A stretch of DNA of 64,000 nucleotides from positions 1 to 64,000 of the forward strand of contig JAOAGQ010000008.1 in assembly GCA_026415675.1 (NCBI GenBank), given 5' to 3'. Made by a program: the position numbers and the translations under genes. Shown in pieces: positions 36,714 through 45,196 of the stretch. Below the pieces are notes generated by a model. It was not told the DNA's origin. It saw only the letters and a list, made by a program, of their open reading frames with translations, and did no database searches. The stretch is from Syntrophorhabdaceae bacterium (lineage in GTDB: Bacteria; Desulfobacterota; Syntrophorhabdia; Syntrophorhabdales; Syntrophorhabdaceae). Every line of letters begins with the position of its first letter. Positions within the stretch are counted from its first letter, which is position 1.

Positions 36714-37580
36714 TCAGAGGATGAGGGATAGAATTCTATAGATCCCCTGCTTTAACTCTTTTCTCGGTAGTATCATATCGATCATGCCGTGTTCCAAGAG
36801 AAACTCGGCCCTCTGGAAACCAGAAGGAAGCTCCTCTTTGATCGTGTCCTTTATCACCCTTGGCCCTGCAAAGCCTATCATGGCCTTTGGCTCAGCGATG
36901 ATAATATCCCCCAGCATCCCCATGCTTGCGGTCACACCACCTAAAGTTGGGTCTGTCAATACCGTTATATAGGGTATACCTAAAGATTTCAGTCTATATA
37001 TTGCCCCTGACACCTTTGACATCTGCATAAGGGACATGATACCCTCCTGCATCCTCGCCCCCCCTGAGGCGCAGAAGACGAGAACGGGCTTTTTCTCTCT
37101 TGTACCGTCTTCAAGAATTCTTGTGACCTTTTCACCCACAACAGAACCCAAGCTACCACCCATGAAAGAGAAATCAAAAATGGCCGCATAGACCTCTATA
37201 TCCTTAATCTTGCCTTTGCCGCAGACCATCGCATCGAGCCTCTTTGTGCTCTCCTGGGTTTCAATGAGCCTTGCCTTATAGGGTTTTGTATCCTTGAATT
37301 TAAGGAAATCAACGGGCCTTATTTTCCCATAGAGCTCGACAAAACTATTCTTCTCAAAGATTAAGGAGATCCTCGTCTCTGTGGACACGGGAAAATGGTA
37401 ATAACATTTGGGGCACACATGGAGGTTTCTCTCCACCTCTTTTCTGTAGAGTAACTCCTGACATGAACTACACTTGATCCAGAGGCTCTCATCCTTTTCC
37501 GCCTTTTTTATCTCCCGCTGGATATCGATCTGTTTATGCGGTTTTATCTCTTTTTCCTTCTTTCTAAAAAAACCCATCAT
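36714..37580 (-). CDS. accD: Acetyl-CoA carboxylase carboxyltransferase subunit beta
   Basis: A 288-residue subunit that, with AccA, transfers CO2 to acetyl-CoA for fatty acid synthesis. The zinc ribbon uses C37, C40, C56 and C59. The crotonase-like core includes GGSLGSVVGEKV, CASGGARMQEG and LTDPTLGGVTASM. AAGGAG precedes the ATG. First gene of the envelope operon that runs to the lpxH-like gene. Confidence 0.96.
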   Translation of the reverse strand: MMGFFRKKEKEIKPHKQIDIQREIKKAEKDESLWIKCSSCQELLYRKEVERNLHVCPKCYYHFPVSTETRISLIFEKNSFVELYGKIRPVDFLKFKDTKPYKARLIETQESTKRLDAMVCGKGKIKDIEVYAAIFDFSFMGGSLGSVVGEKVTRILEDGTREKKPVLVFCASGGARMQEGIMSLMQMSKVSGAIYRLKSLGIPYITVLTDPTLGGVTASMGMLGDIIIAEPKAMIGFAGPRVIKDTIKEELPSGFQRAEFLLEHGMIDMILPRKELKQGIYRILSLIL

Positions 37581-37625
37581 TTACTCCTTGAAATTTGATT
37601 AGAAAACTACCAAAATAAGTACATC

Positions 37626-38237
37626 ATGTCAATAAGAAGGGTATGGATCACCTCCGATGTTAAACTTGAAGGCATCCTGAACGAAAAGAGTAGAGAAAAG
37701 GGGGTCCTCATCTGCCACCCTCACCCCCTGTACGGTGGGAGCATGGACAACAATGTGGTCGATGCGATGGAGAGCGGGTTTTCTAAAGTGGGTTATACAA
37801 CCTTAAGGTTCAACTTCAGAGGGGTTGGCTTAAGTGAAGGGTTCTATGACGATGGGGAGGGAGAGGTAAAGGATGTGATAGCCTCTTTAAAATTCTTAAA
37901 GGATCTACTTGAGGGAGGGGCATCCATCGTCCTGGCAGGATACTCCTTTGGTGCATGGATAGCAAGTAAGGCCGTTCTTGGAGAGGAAGGGGTTGAGACC
38001 CTCTTTCTCGTTGCCTATCCGTTCTCCCGTTATGAGGCAAAGGAGATAAGGGAATGGAGGAAGAAGATATATCTCATAGGGGGAGAGTACGATGAGATAT
38101 CCCCGCTGCCTCTTTTGATGGGATATTACAGGGAACTCCCTGTACTGGAAAAACATATTAAAATCATCCCAACAGACCATTTCTTCTGGGGAAAGGAAAA
38201 GGAGATTGTGACCTTTATAGAGGAGAATTTTAAATGA
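37626..38237 (+). CDS. Alpha/beta hydrolase
   Basis: A 203-residue serine hydrolase-like protein with CHPHPLYGGSMDNNVV near 28, FNFRGVGLSEG near 60, the nucleophile elbow GYSFG near 104, Asp in GGEYDEI and His in PTDHFFWG. This set matches small hydrolases annotated as dienelactone hydrolase-like or alpha/beta hydrolase of COG2945. Substrate unknown. No ribosome site is visible before ATG 37626. It ends 5 bases from the convergent phosphorylase gene. Confidence 0.82.
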   Translation: MSIRRVWITSDVKLEGILNEKSREKGVLICHPHPLYGGSMDNNVVDAMESGFSKVGYTTLRFNFRGVGLSEGFYDDGEGEVKDVIASLKFLKDLLEGGASIVLAGYSFGAWIASKAVLGEEGVETLFLVAYPFSRYEAKEIREWRKKIYLIGGEYDEISPLPLLMGYYRELPVLEKHIKIIPTDHFFWGKEKEIVTFIEENFK

Positions 38238-38242
38238 TGGTA

Positions 38243-39004
38243 TTACCTTATTCCCTCGTCGTATATAAACCGGATAAGCCTTTCCCTCCCTTGCCTTAAG
38301 GCCTCTGTGTTAAACCCAGGGGCCCAGTTATAACCACTAAAAACATCGGAAACAATGAGAAAGGCGATACCTGACAACCCCTTATATTTTATCACCCCAT
38401 AGAAGGAAGAAACCTCCATTTCAACACCCAGTATGCCCTCTTTCCTATACCTTTCGACCTTTTCTTTTGTCTCTCTGTATATTGCATCGCAACTCCACAC
38501 AATACCTTTATAAAACGGATAATGCCCTACCTTTACGCACCATTCATCAAACCATTGAGACTCTATAATCCTTAGCTCCCCTTCCCCCTCTTTCAGGGGC
38601 AGATAGTGATAGGAGAGACCATCCTCCCTTAGCGCTCCCTTTGCCAGGATCACATCACCTACTCCTAATGTCTCATCAATCCCCCCGCAGTAACCGATAA
38701 GGATAAACTCTCTCACGCCGAAGGCGGAAAGTTCTTCAACGAGGGCCCCTATATTTGGACCGCCATAAAATACCCTTGTAACGATTGTAAGTGAGTCTTC
38801 AAATATGTATATCTTCCTGAATCTTGACCAGGCATCGATTTGGGCATGTCTTTTTGTTTTTAAGAGAAGATCCATATCCCCCTTTGTAAAGAGAACGATA
38901 GCCCTATCGGGGAGGAAAAGCTCCTCATCCCTCCTCTTTGTCAATGTCTTCACCATTTCCCGGGGGGTTAAAAGAGAGGGGGAGGGATCAAAAAACCCTT
39001 TCAA
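38243..39004 (-). CDS. Nucleoside phosphorylase family protein
   Basis: A 253-residue protein of the PNP/UDP phosphorylase family. Features: FYGGPNIGALVEEL near 98, FILIGYCGGIDETLGVGDVILA near 117, and LGVEMEVSSFYGV near 190 (ME-E nucleoside-binding motif). Likely purine or uridine nucleoside phosphorolysis for salvage. The start overlaps the HIT gene by 17 bases. Confidence 0.8.
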   Translation of the reverse strand: MKGFFDPSPSLLTPREMVKTLTKRRDEELFLPDRAIVLFTKGDMDLLLKTKRHAQIDAWSRFRKIYIFEDSLTIVTRVFYGGPNIGALVEELSAFGVREFILIGYCGGIDETLGVGDVILAKGALREDGLSYHYLPLKEGEGELRIIESQWFDEWCVKVGHYPFYKGIVWSCDAIYRETKEKVERYRKEGILGVEMEVSSFYGVIKYKGLSGIAFLIVSDVFSGYNWAPGFNTEALRQGRERLIRFIYDEGIR

Positions 39005-39479
39005 TAAACTTTTCCCTCAACTTCCTGTATGTTTCATCTATATGCTGGGATATCACCCTTGTCTCGCCGATCACCGCCATAAAATTCGAATCACCGAACC
39101 ATCGGGGTACCATGTGGACATGGACGTGCTCTTCGAGACCGGCGCCTGCGGCCCGCCCGAGATTGATCCCGATATTTATGCCATCGACATTAAAGGCATC
39201 TTTGAAGATTGAGGTCATGATCTGGGTGAGGGTCATTATATCAAGGAGCTCTTTCTCGGTTAGACCTTCAAAAAGCCCCGTGTGCCTCACGGGGACAACC
39301 ATTATATGGCCGTTTGTATAGGGGAATTTGTTCATGATCGCAAAGGCCTCCCCCCTCCTCCCAATCACCATCATCTCCTCGTCTTCTTTAGGGTCAACGC
39401 AGAGGAAGCACCTTTTCTCCCCTTTTGTTTTTGTACTGCTTATATACTCCATCCTCCAGGGTGCCCAGATTCTTTCCAT
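38988..39479 (-). CDS. HIT family nucleotide hydrolase/transferase
   Basis: A 163-residue histidine-triad protein. N-terminal IWAPWRMEYI and a CFLC motif are typical of the Ap4A phosphorylase-like HIT group. The triad is HVHVHMVPRW near 118-127. Probably hydrolyses or phosphorolyses dinucleoside polyphosphates. It follows the HNH gene by one base. Confidence 0.88.
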   Translation of the reverse strand: MERIWAPWRMEYISSTKTKGEKRCFLCVDPKEDEEMMVIGRRGEAFAIMNKFPYTNGHIMVVPVRHTGLFEGLTEKELLDIMTLTQIMTSIFKDAFNVDGINIGINLGRAAGAGLEEHVHVHMVPRWFGDSNFMAVIGETRVISQHIDETYRKLREKFIERVF

Positions 39480-39480
39480 C

Positions 39481-39999
39481 TCAATCCCTCATAAAGATAT
39501 AATCCCTCCAGTGCTCCGGGGGCATCCTCACCCCCATATGGAGCATGAAAAGGTAAAAACCGTTTGGTCTTGAAGGCCTCTTTTTCGGATACATATCCAC
39601 TTCTTCGGGTAGTTTGTCCGCCTTTTTCAGGTTACACTTTATACAGCATGTGACGATGTTCGTCCATTCCGTAACACCCCCCTTAGATCTGGGGATGATG
39701 TGGTCACAGGTTAGGTGTTTTGGATCGAACCTCTCCCCGCAGTACTGACAGGTATGGTCATCCCTCAAGAAAATATTCTTCCTTGAGAATTTCACATTCA
39801 CATGGTTACTTTTCACATACCTTTTTAGTCTCACCACGGCCGGGAGTTTTACGTTCATGGATACACCCTTTATCTCCCTCTCATACTCCTTTATCACCTG
39901 TACCTTATCGAGGCATATAAGGGTTATCGCCTTTTTCCAGGGGAGAACATTTAGAGGTTCGAAGGTGGTATTTAAAAGCAGGGTCTTATCCATAGCCAT
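39481..39999 (-). CDS. HNH endonuclease domain protein
   Basis: A 172-residue protein with LLLNTTFEPLNVLPWKKA at the N terminus and an HNH nuclease core: CQYCGERF near 83, CDHIIPRSKGG near 96 and NIVTCCIKCN. This housekeeping-type HNH protein is common in bacteria; its role is not defined. No intron, intein or restriction partner is seen. Start at ATG 39999; ATG 39993 is equally possible. Confidence 0.83.
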   Translation of the reverse strand: MAMDKTLLLNTTFEPLNVLPWKKAITLICLDKVQVIKEYEREIKGVSMNVKLPAVVRLKRYVKSNHVNVKFSRKNIFLRDDHTCQYCGERFDPKHLTCDHIIPRSKGGVTEWTNIVTCCIKCNLKKADKLPEEVDMYPKKRPSRPNGFYLFMLHMGVRMPPEHWRDYIFMRD

Positions 40000-40027
40000 T
40001 TGAAATTAACGTTTTCCATACCCTTTG

Positions 40028-40882
40028 TCAAGGCTTCTCCTCAGTCGTTGACACCACACCCCTTTGAAGGACAAAACCTAACCACCCTCCCTTCTTTTTC
40101 TCTGCAACAGGGATGAAGGGCTTCATGTATGAGAGAACCTGTTCTCTTTCACCATTTAGGATACCTGAGATCACAATCGTCCCCTTTTCTTCACATTTTT
40201 TAACAATATCCTGGCCGTATAGACTAAAGGTCCTTATATCGAGGTTTGCGAGGATGGTACTGTATCTGTGGTTTATCCCATTCAAACTCCCCTGTATAAC
40301 ATCGATGTTATCGAGAGCATTGAGGGATATATTCTTTCTGGTGGCCTCTACTGCCTCAATATCTATATCAAGGGCGGTGACACGCCTTGCCCCGAGGATA
40401 GAGGCATATATGGAGAGTATACCCGAACCGCAGCCCACATCGAGGACATCCCTGCCCTTCATGTCGAGAGCCCCCATCAGGGTTATCATTATTTTGGTCG
40501 ATTCATGTCTCCCTGTCCCAAAGGCCATCCCCGGTTCGATGACGATCGTATCCTTTCCTTTTTTTCTTCTGCTCCACGGGGCGATAATATGGATACCGTT
40601 TATCTCTATGGGTCTGAAATACCTCATCGTTAAGGCCTTATAGTCCTTTTTCTCTTCCTTTACTATGCGGATATCCTTTATCTCGACACCCAATCCCTTT
40701 ATTTTTTCAATATATGTTTTACCATCCTCGGGATACGCCTTTATCACCACATCGTCCCCAAAATCCTCTATCCACAGTCCTTGATTTAAAACCCCAGTGT
40801 ATAGCTCCTCCCTTAGAATCTCCTCAATACCCTTTGGGACAATAGCATCAACCCTTATATAAAAGTCTTTTTCCCTCTTCAT
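40028..40882 (-). CDS. prmA: Ribosomal protein L11 methyltransferase PrmA
   Basis: About 284 residues. An N-terminal substrate-recognition domain precedes a SAM methyltransferase domain with PGMAFGTGRHEST near 135, LDVGCGSGILSIYA near 157 and ILANLDIRTF (NxxPY-like). It trimethylates ribosomal protein L11. ATG 40882 has GAGG eight bases upstream; the upstream TTG at 40888 is less likely. It follows the regulator gene by about 13 bases. Confidence 0.93.
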   Translation of the reverse strand: MKREKDFYIRVDAIVPKGIEEILREELYTGVLNQGLWIEDFGDDVVIKAYPEDGKTYIEKIKGLGVEIKDIRIVKEEKKDYKALTMRYFRPIEINGIHIIAPWSRRKKGKDTIVIEPGMAFGTGRHESTKIMITLMGALDMKGRDVLDVGCGSGILSIYASILGARRVTALDIDIEAVEATRKNISLNALDNIDVIQGSLNGINHRYSTILANLDIRTFSLYGQDIVKKCEEKGTIVISGILNGEREQVLSYMKPFIPVAEKKKGGWLGFVLQRGVVSTTEEKP

Positions 40883-40895
40883 AGCCAAGCCTCTA

Positions 40896-41771
40896 CTACA
40901 TATTTTCCGGATAAAGGATGCTGCCGATGCGGGATGTATCGTAACCCCTGAAATCTTTTATATAATGCATAATTGTCGACTGATCAAAAAAAGATAGGAA
41001 TCTCTTTACGTTAGCACTAAAGAAGCGATCTTCCGGAACTACCAGATCGAACCTCTCGTCAAACATGGGGATGAAACCAAGACCGAGAAGGGATGCGATA
41101 TACATAATCCCAAAAGAGGCATCCCCCTCCCCGTTTAATATGGATAATCCTGCCTCGAGATGGGAATTGACCTCTCTATTATAACCATCTATGGAAGAAG
41201 GCTCTATATTTCTCTCGGCTATGAGAAAGTCAAAGAGGAGCCTCGTTCCTGACCCTACATTCCTATTCACAAACCTTACCCCTTTTGTCGCCAAATCTTC
41301 AAAACCACGGATACCCCTGGGGTTATTTCTCTGAAGATAGAGACCCTGTTTTCTATAGAATAGATGTATCACCACATACCCATCCTTTGAAAGGTACCTT
41401 TCTATGTAGGAAAGGTTATACGCCTTCTTTTCGACATCGAGGATGTGTACGGAAGACATGGTGGCCCCTGCCTTTTTTAGGATTTTTAATCCGTTTATGC
41501 TTCCAACCGGGGCATAGTAGACAATAGGGGTGTGCATAGAGTTGTACACATCTATGATCTTTCTCAGGAAGACATCATCGCTTCCCGCGATCAGTATATT
41601 TTCATCCCTTACGGTGCGCTCTAAAATCCATCTATCGATTATCTCCCTTGAAAAGGCGATCTTCCCCCCTATCTTAAGATACGGAAGTTTCCCCTCTTGG
41701 ACAAGCTTATATACATTCTTCTCGTTTATCTTAAGATAGTTGGAGAGTTCCTTTGCTGTTAGTATCTCCAT
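40896..41771 (-). CDS. HTH regulator with periplasmic-binding-protein-like domain
   Basis: About 291 residues from ATG 41771. Residues 1-51 are an excisionase/MerR-like helix-turn-helix (LTAKELSNYLKINEKNVYKL.. KIGGKIAFSREIIDRWI). The rest resembles the PBP-like ligand-binding domain (PF12727 type) with RFVNRNVGSGTRLLFD near 170 and GEGDASFGI near 218. It is probably a one-component sensor of a small anion or acid. It diverges from the SDR operon with ATGTAC-type operators in between, so it is the best candidate to control the TRAP/CoA-ligase regulon. Its own promoter places -10 seven bases before the ATG. A longer start at 41900 runs across that promoter and is rejected. Confidence 0.75.
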   Translation of the reverse strand: MEILTAKELSNYLKINEKNVYKLVQEGKLPYLKIGGKIAFSREIIDRWILERTVRDENILIAGSDDVFLRKIIDVYNSMHTPIVYYAPVGSINGLKILKKAGATMSSVHILDVEKKAYNLSYIERYLSKDGYVVIHLFYRKQGLYLQRNNPRGIRGFEDLATKGVRFVNRNVGSGTRLLFDFLIAERNIEPSSIDGYNREVNSHLEAGLSILNGEGDASFGIMYIASLLGLGFIPMFDERFDLVVPEDRFFSANVKRFLSFFDQSTIMHYIKDFRGYDTSRIGSILYPENM

Positions 41772-41778
41772 AACCCCG

Positions 41779-41807
41779 ATTATATATGAAAAATTTAGGT
41801 TTTTCAA
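41779..41807 (-). promoter_or_regulatory. Promoter of the HTH/PBP regulator
   Basis: On the minus strand TTGAAA (41802-41807), 17 bases, TATAAT (41779-41784). The start codon follows seven bases after the -10 element, so the mRNA should be leaderless or nearly so. Confidence 0.65.
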
Positions 41808-41848
41808 CGAATCTTCCCAGTTGAGGCGTAAGCCGCACCACATTTTCC

Positions 41849-41877
41849 TTGACAAGAAATTTATGTACAAATATGAT
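41849..41877 (+). promoter_or_regulatory. Promoter of the SDR/enoyl-CoA hydratase/CoA-ligase operon
   Basis: TTGACA at 41849-41854, 17 bases, TATGAT at 41872-41877. The predicted start near 41884 lies inside the ATGTAC repeats. A leader of about 80 bases precedes the SDR gene, which has AAGGAGG. Confidence 0.7.
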
Positions 41878-41905
41878 AAAAAATGTACCGACATGTACAT
41901 ATAAA
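41863..41905. promoter_or_regulatory. Operator cluster of ATGTAC repeats
   Basis: ATGTAC occurs at 41863, 41883 and 41893, phased at 20 and 10 bases, so all lie on one helix face. The first is inside the promoter spacer, the others at the start site. The 20-base segment 41886-41905 (TACCGACATGTACATATAAA) recurs with one mismatch at 48997-49016 beside the cyclase/TRAP promoter. Position suggests repression. Confidence 0.6.
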
Positions 41906-41966
41906 CATAGGATTAATAGCCTATAGAATTAAAGGGGTTAATTAAAAATATAAGGAGGGTAAAGAA

Positions 41967-42767
41967 ATGATGAGATTAAAAGAAAAGGTGGCGATCGTAA
42001 CAGGGGGAGGCAAGGGGATAGGAAAGGCCATTGCCCTTGCCTTTGCTGAGGAAGGGGCAAAGGTTGTTGTGGCGGCAAGAACCTTACCGAAACTCGAGGA
42101 GACGGTGGAAGAGATCAAGAGGCTCGGTGGACAGGCAAAGGCGATACAGACGGATGTGAAGGAGGAAAAACAGGTGGAGAGGATGGTTTCAGAGACAGTG
42201 GATACCTTCGGACGGATAGATATACTCGTAAACAACAGCGGTATAGGGGGCCCAACGGCAAGGGTCGTGGATATGAACCTCGATGAGTGGAACGAAGTGA
42301 TAGCCCTCGATTTAACGGGGAGTATGCTGTGCTGTAAACATGTGCTGAAGTATATGATACCCCGAAAAAGCGGGAATATCATCAATATAGGCGCAGAGGG
42401 AGGCAGGGCAGGAGACGGAAGGGCAGGTTATCCCATGAGGAGTCCTTACTGCTGTGCAAAGATGGGTGTTATAGGACTTACAGAGACCCTGTCCATAGAG
42501 GTGGGGGAGTTTAATATAAGGGTGAATGCCATAAGCCCTGCTGCGGTCCGGGGTGAAAGGATCATAAATGTCGTCAAGGGAAGGGCACAGGCAACGGGTG
42601 TTCCCTTTGAAGAACTCATGGCAAAGATAGTACAGAACTATTCCTTGGGTCGTATGACTGAAGAGAGGGAGGTGGCATCCGTTGCCGTCTTTCTCGCCTC
42701 GGACGAATCGAGCGCGATCACAGGACAGACGATCGTCTGCCATTGCGGACAGCATATAGTCCATTGA
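41967..42767 (+). CDS. SDR family oxidoreductase
   Basis: A 266-residue classical short-chain dehydrogenase. Cofactor motif TGGGKGIGKAIA at 13-24, NNSGIGG near 91, active YCCAKMG (YxxxK) near 156 and the S/T partner region NIGAEGG. Probably oxidises or reduces a hydroxyacyl-CoA or cyclic alcohol in the pathway shared with the next two genes. ATG 41967 is preceded by AAGGAGGG. Gap of 24 bases to the next gene. Confidence 0.9.
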   Translation: MMRLKEKVAIVTGGGKGIGKAIALAFAEEGAKVVVAARTLPKLEETVEEIKRLGGQAKAIQTDVKEEKQVERMVSETVDTFGRIDILVNNSGIGGPTARVVDMNLDEWNEVIALDLTGSMLCCKHVLKYMIPRKSGNIINIGAEGGRAGDGRAGYPMRSPYCCAKMGVIGLTETLSIEVGEFNIRVNAISPAAVRGERIINVVKGRAQATGVPFEELMAKIVQNYSLGRMTEEREVASVAVFLASDESSAITGQTIVCHCGQHIVH

Positions 42768-42791
42768 GCCCTAAATGAAGAGGAGGTAAAT

Positions 42792-43565
42792 ATGTCAACA
42801 ATCGAATATGTAAAAGAAGACAGGATCGCTATCTTTAGGCTCAATAGGCCGGATAAACTGAATGTCCTCAACGTGGAGGCCATGAAGGCATTTACAGAGG
42901 CTTTAATCGATTTCCGTGATGACGATCATCTCTGGGTGGGTATAATCACAGGAACGGGGGATAAGGTCTTTAGCGCAGGAGTCGATGTGGAGGATTTTCT
43001 GGGGATGGTAGAGAAGACTACGGAACATAAATGGAGGAGACCTACGGCGATTATGCGGGATTTAAGGATATTTAAGCCCCTGATCGCCGCCTGTAATGGA
43101 TTGACAATCGGCGGGGGCCTCGAGATCTCCCTCGCCTGCGATATCATGATAGCCGCTGAAAATGCCCGATTTGGCCTCCCTGAAGTGAGGGTGGGTGTCT
43201 GCCCTGGAGGAGGAGGTACCGTGAGACTACCCCGTACTGTCCCGAGGAGGATAGCGGCAGAGATGCTATTCACAGGGAAATTTATAGACGCTGAGGAGGC
43301 ATACAGGATCGGCCTTGTAAATAAGGTTGTACCCCTTGATAGGCTCATGGAGGAGGCAAAAAAGATGGCAGAACTGATATGCGAAGCATCACCCCTTGCC
43401 GTCCGTTACGCAAAAGAGTTGATGATAAGAGGTATGGATTTGCCCCTGGATGAGGCCTTAAGGCTTGAGGACGATTTTCAGACCCTTATCATGAGAACCC
43501 ACGACTTTAAAGAGGGGATCAAGGCATTCAAGGAGAAGAGGAAACCCAGATGGGAATTAAAATAA
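42792..43565 (+). CDS. Enoyl-CoA hydratase/isomerase family protein
   Basis: A 257-residue crotonase. Both catalytic glutamates of enoyl-CoA hydratases are present: GGGLE near 106 and LPEVRVG near 132. The oxyanion-hole segment FSAGVDVEDF is near 58. It could hydrate an enoyl-CoA or open a ring; the neighbouring SDR and CoA ligase place it in CoA-thioester catabolism. AGGAGG precedes the ATG. Confidence 0.92.
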   Translation: MSTIEYVKEDRIAIFRLNRPDKLNVLNVEAMKAFTEALIDFRDDDHLWVGIITGTGDKVFSAGVDVEDFLGMVEKTTEHKWRRPTAIMRDLRIFKPLIAACNGLTIGGGLEISLACDIMIAAENARFGLPEVRVGVCPGGGGTVRLPRTVPRRIAAEMLFTGKFIDAEEAYRIGLVNKVVPLDRLMEEAKKMAELICEASPLAVRYAKELMIRGMDLPLDEALRLEDDFQTLIMRTHDFKEGIKAFKEKRKPRWELK

Positions 43566-43585
43566 GATGAGAAGGGGTGTGTTAT

Positions 43586-45196
43586 ATGAAAAAGAGATAC
43601 ATATTAAAAGAGCTATCCCGTTACAACACGGGCATATATGCGGATGTGATATACAGGAATGCCCTTTTATACCCCGATGAGATGGCGATCAAATACGGGG
43701 ATAAATCCGTTTCATTTTCCAAGTTTAACGACCGTGTAAATGCTCTGATACATGGCCTATGCTCTATGGGTGTGAAGAAAGGGGATGTCTTGGGTATACT
43801 CTCCTGGAACTGTCTTGAGTATGCAGACTTTTACGGTGCATGTATGAAGTTCGGTTTCATTTCATCCCCTTTTAACCCGAGACTAAAGGAAGATGAACTG
43901 GACTACCTCATTAACTACTCTCAATGTAACACCCTTTTTGTGGCAGATGAATTTGTAGAACTTATTGACCGTATCAGACCGAGGATAAAAAATGTGAAAA
44001 GATTTATATCCCTCGGGGAGGCGGAGGTACCGGGTATGGTATCTCATCATAAGATTATAAATACCTTTTCTAAAGAAGAACCTCACGTGGAGGCCCAGGA
44101 AGATGACCCCGTATTTCTATTTTATACGAGTGGAACAACAGGCGTACCGAGGGCTGCTGTTTATACTTTTAGGCAGGCGATAGATGATACGAGGAGGTTT
44201 GCCATTGCCTTGAGCCTAGAACAGGGGGATAAGCACATCCAGATCATGCCTTTATTCCATATCGGGGGCACGAAAAACTTCTGGGGATATTTCTATGTAG
44301 GGGGTAGCAATGTGATCATGCCGCAGAAGTCTTTCGACCCTGCCGCAACTTTGAAGGCGATTGAGGATGAGAGGGCAACGGACATACACATAGTGGCCAC
44401 ACACCTTGCCGCATTCCTTGCATTGCCCGATGTCGACAAATACGATCTATCGAGTCTCAAACGTATGTTCTATGCGGCATCACCCATGCCTACGGAGCTT
44501 CTGAAAAGGGGTATGGAGAAATGGGGGCCTATCTTTATCCAGTTTTACGGCTCAACAGAAAACGGCCCCAACGTCACCATGCTCTCGAAGAAACAGCACG
44601 ATGTAATAAGAAAGCCCCCTGAGGAGCAGAAAACCCTTGCCTCCTGTGGTTTCCCCCATATAGGTGTCCATGTGAGGATAGTCGATGATAAGGGTATGGA
44701 TGTTGAACCACATGTGGTTGGAGAGATCATAGTGAAGAGCAAGGCCGTTCCCACTGAATGGTGGCATAAACCTGAAGAGAGCGCAGAAACTTTTGTTGAC
44801 GGCTGGGTCCATACAGGGGATATGGGACGGTACGATGAAAATGGATATATCTATATTGTCGATAGAAAGAAGGATATGATCTGCTCGGGGGGTGAGAACA
44901 TCTATCCCCGGGAGGTAGAGGAGGTTTTATATCAGCACCCTGCTGTACAGGAGGCGGCGGTCTTCGGCATCCCCGACGATTACTGGGTGGAGAAGGTCCA
45001 TGCAGCCATCGTCTTGAAAGAAGGGGTAAAGGTAGAAGCCCAGGAGATCATAGAATTCTGTAAAGAGAGGATAGCCCGGTACAAGGCGCCAAAATCCGTA
45101 GAATTTATGAAGGCCCTTCCGAAGACCCCGTCAGGTAAGATCTTAAAGAGGGAATTGAGGGATAGGTATTACGAAGGGAAGGAGCGAAAGGTTTAG
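43586..45196 (+). CDS. AMP-dependent acyl-CoA synthetase/ligase
   Basis: About 536 residues. ANL-family adenylating enzyme: P-loop FYTSGTTGVPRAAV near 180, FYGSTENGPN, the A5 motif, GWVHTGDMGRYDENGY near 405 and the C-terminal catalytic Lys in TPSGKILKREL. It activates a carboxylic acid, presumably the TRAP substrate, to its CoA thioester. ATG 43586 has GAAGGGG upstream; a GTG at 43577 is an alternative. Its stop TAG overlaps the stop of the convergent dctM. Confidence 0.92.
   Translation: MKKRYILKELSRYNTGIYADVIYRNALLYPDEMAIKYGDKSVSFSKFNDRVNALIHGLCSMGVKKGDVLGILSWNCLEYADFYGACMKFGFISSPFNPRLKEDELDYLINYSQCNTLFVADEFVELIDRIRPRIKNVKRFISLGEAEVPGMVSHHKIINTFSKEEPHVEAQEDDPVFLFYTSGTTGVPRAAVYTFRQAIDDTRRFAIALSLEQGDKHIQIMPLFHIGGTKNFWGYFYVGGSNVIMPQKSFDPAATLKAIEDERATDIHIVATHLAAFLALPDVDKYDLSSLKRMFYAASPMPTELLKRGMEKWGPIFIQFYGSTENGPNVTMLSKKQHDVIRKPPEEQKTLASCGFPHIGVHVRIVDDKGMDVEPHVVGEIIVKSKAVPTEWWHKPEESAETFVDGWVHTGDMGRYDENGYIYIVDRKKDMICSGGENIYPREVEEVLYQHPAVQEAAVFGIPDDYWVEKVHAAIVLKEGVKVEAQEIIEFCKERIARYKAPKSVEFMKALPKTPSGKILKRELRDRYYEGKERKV

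Noticed and set aside
39481-39999. Homing or restriction endonuclease from a mobile element
   Set aside because: The HNH protein sits in a housekeeping operon between prmA and HIT genes, with no intron, intein, methylase or repeats nearby.
41772-41900. Longer N terminus for the HTH/PBP regulator
   Set aside because: The extra 43 residues would cross the regulator's own -10 and -35 elements and the SDR promoter; the HTH starts immediately after ATG 41771.
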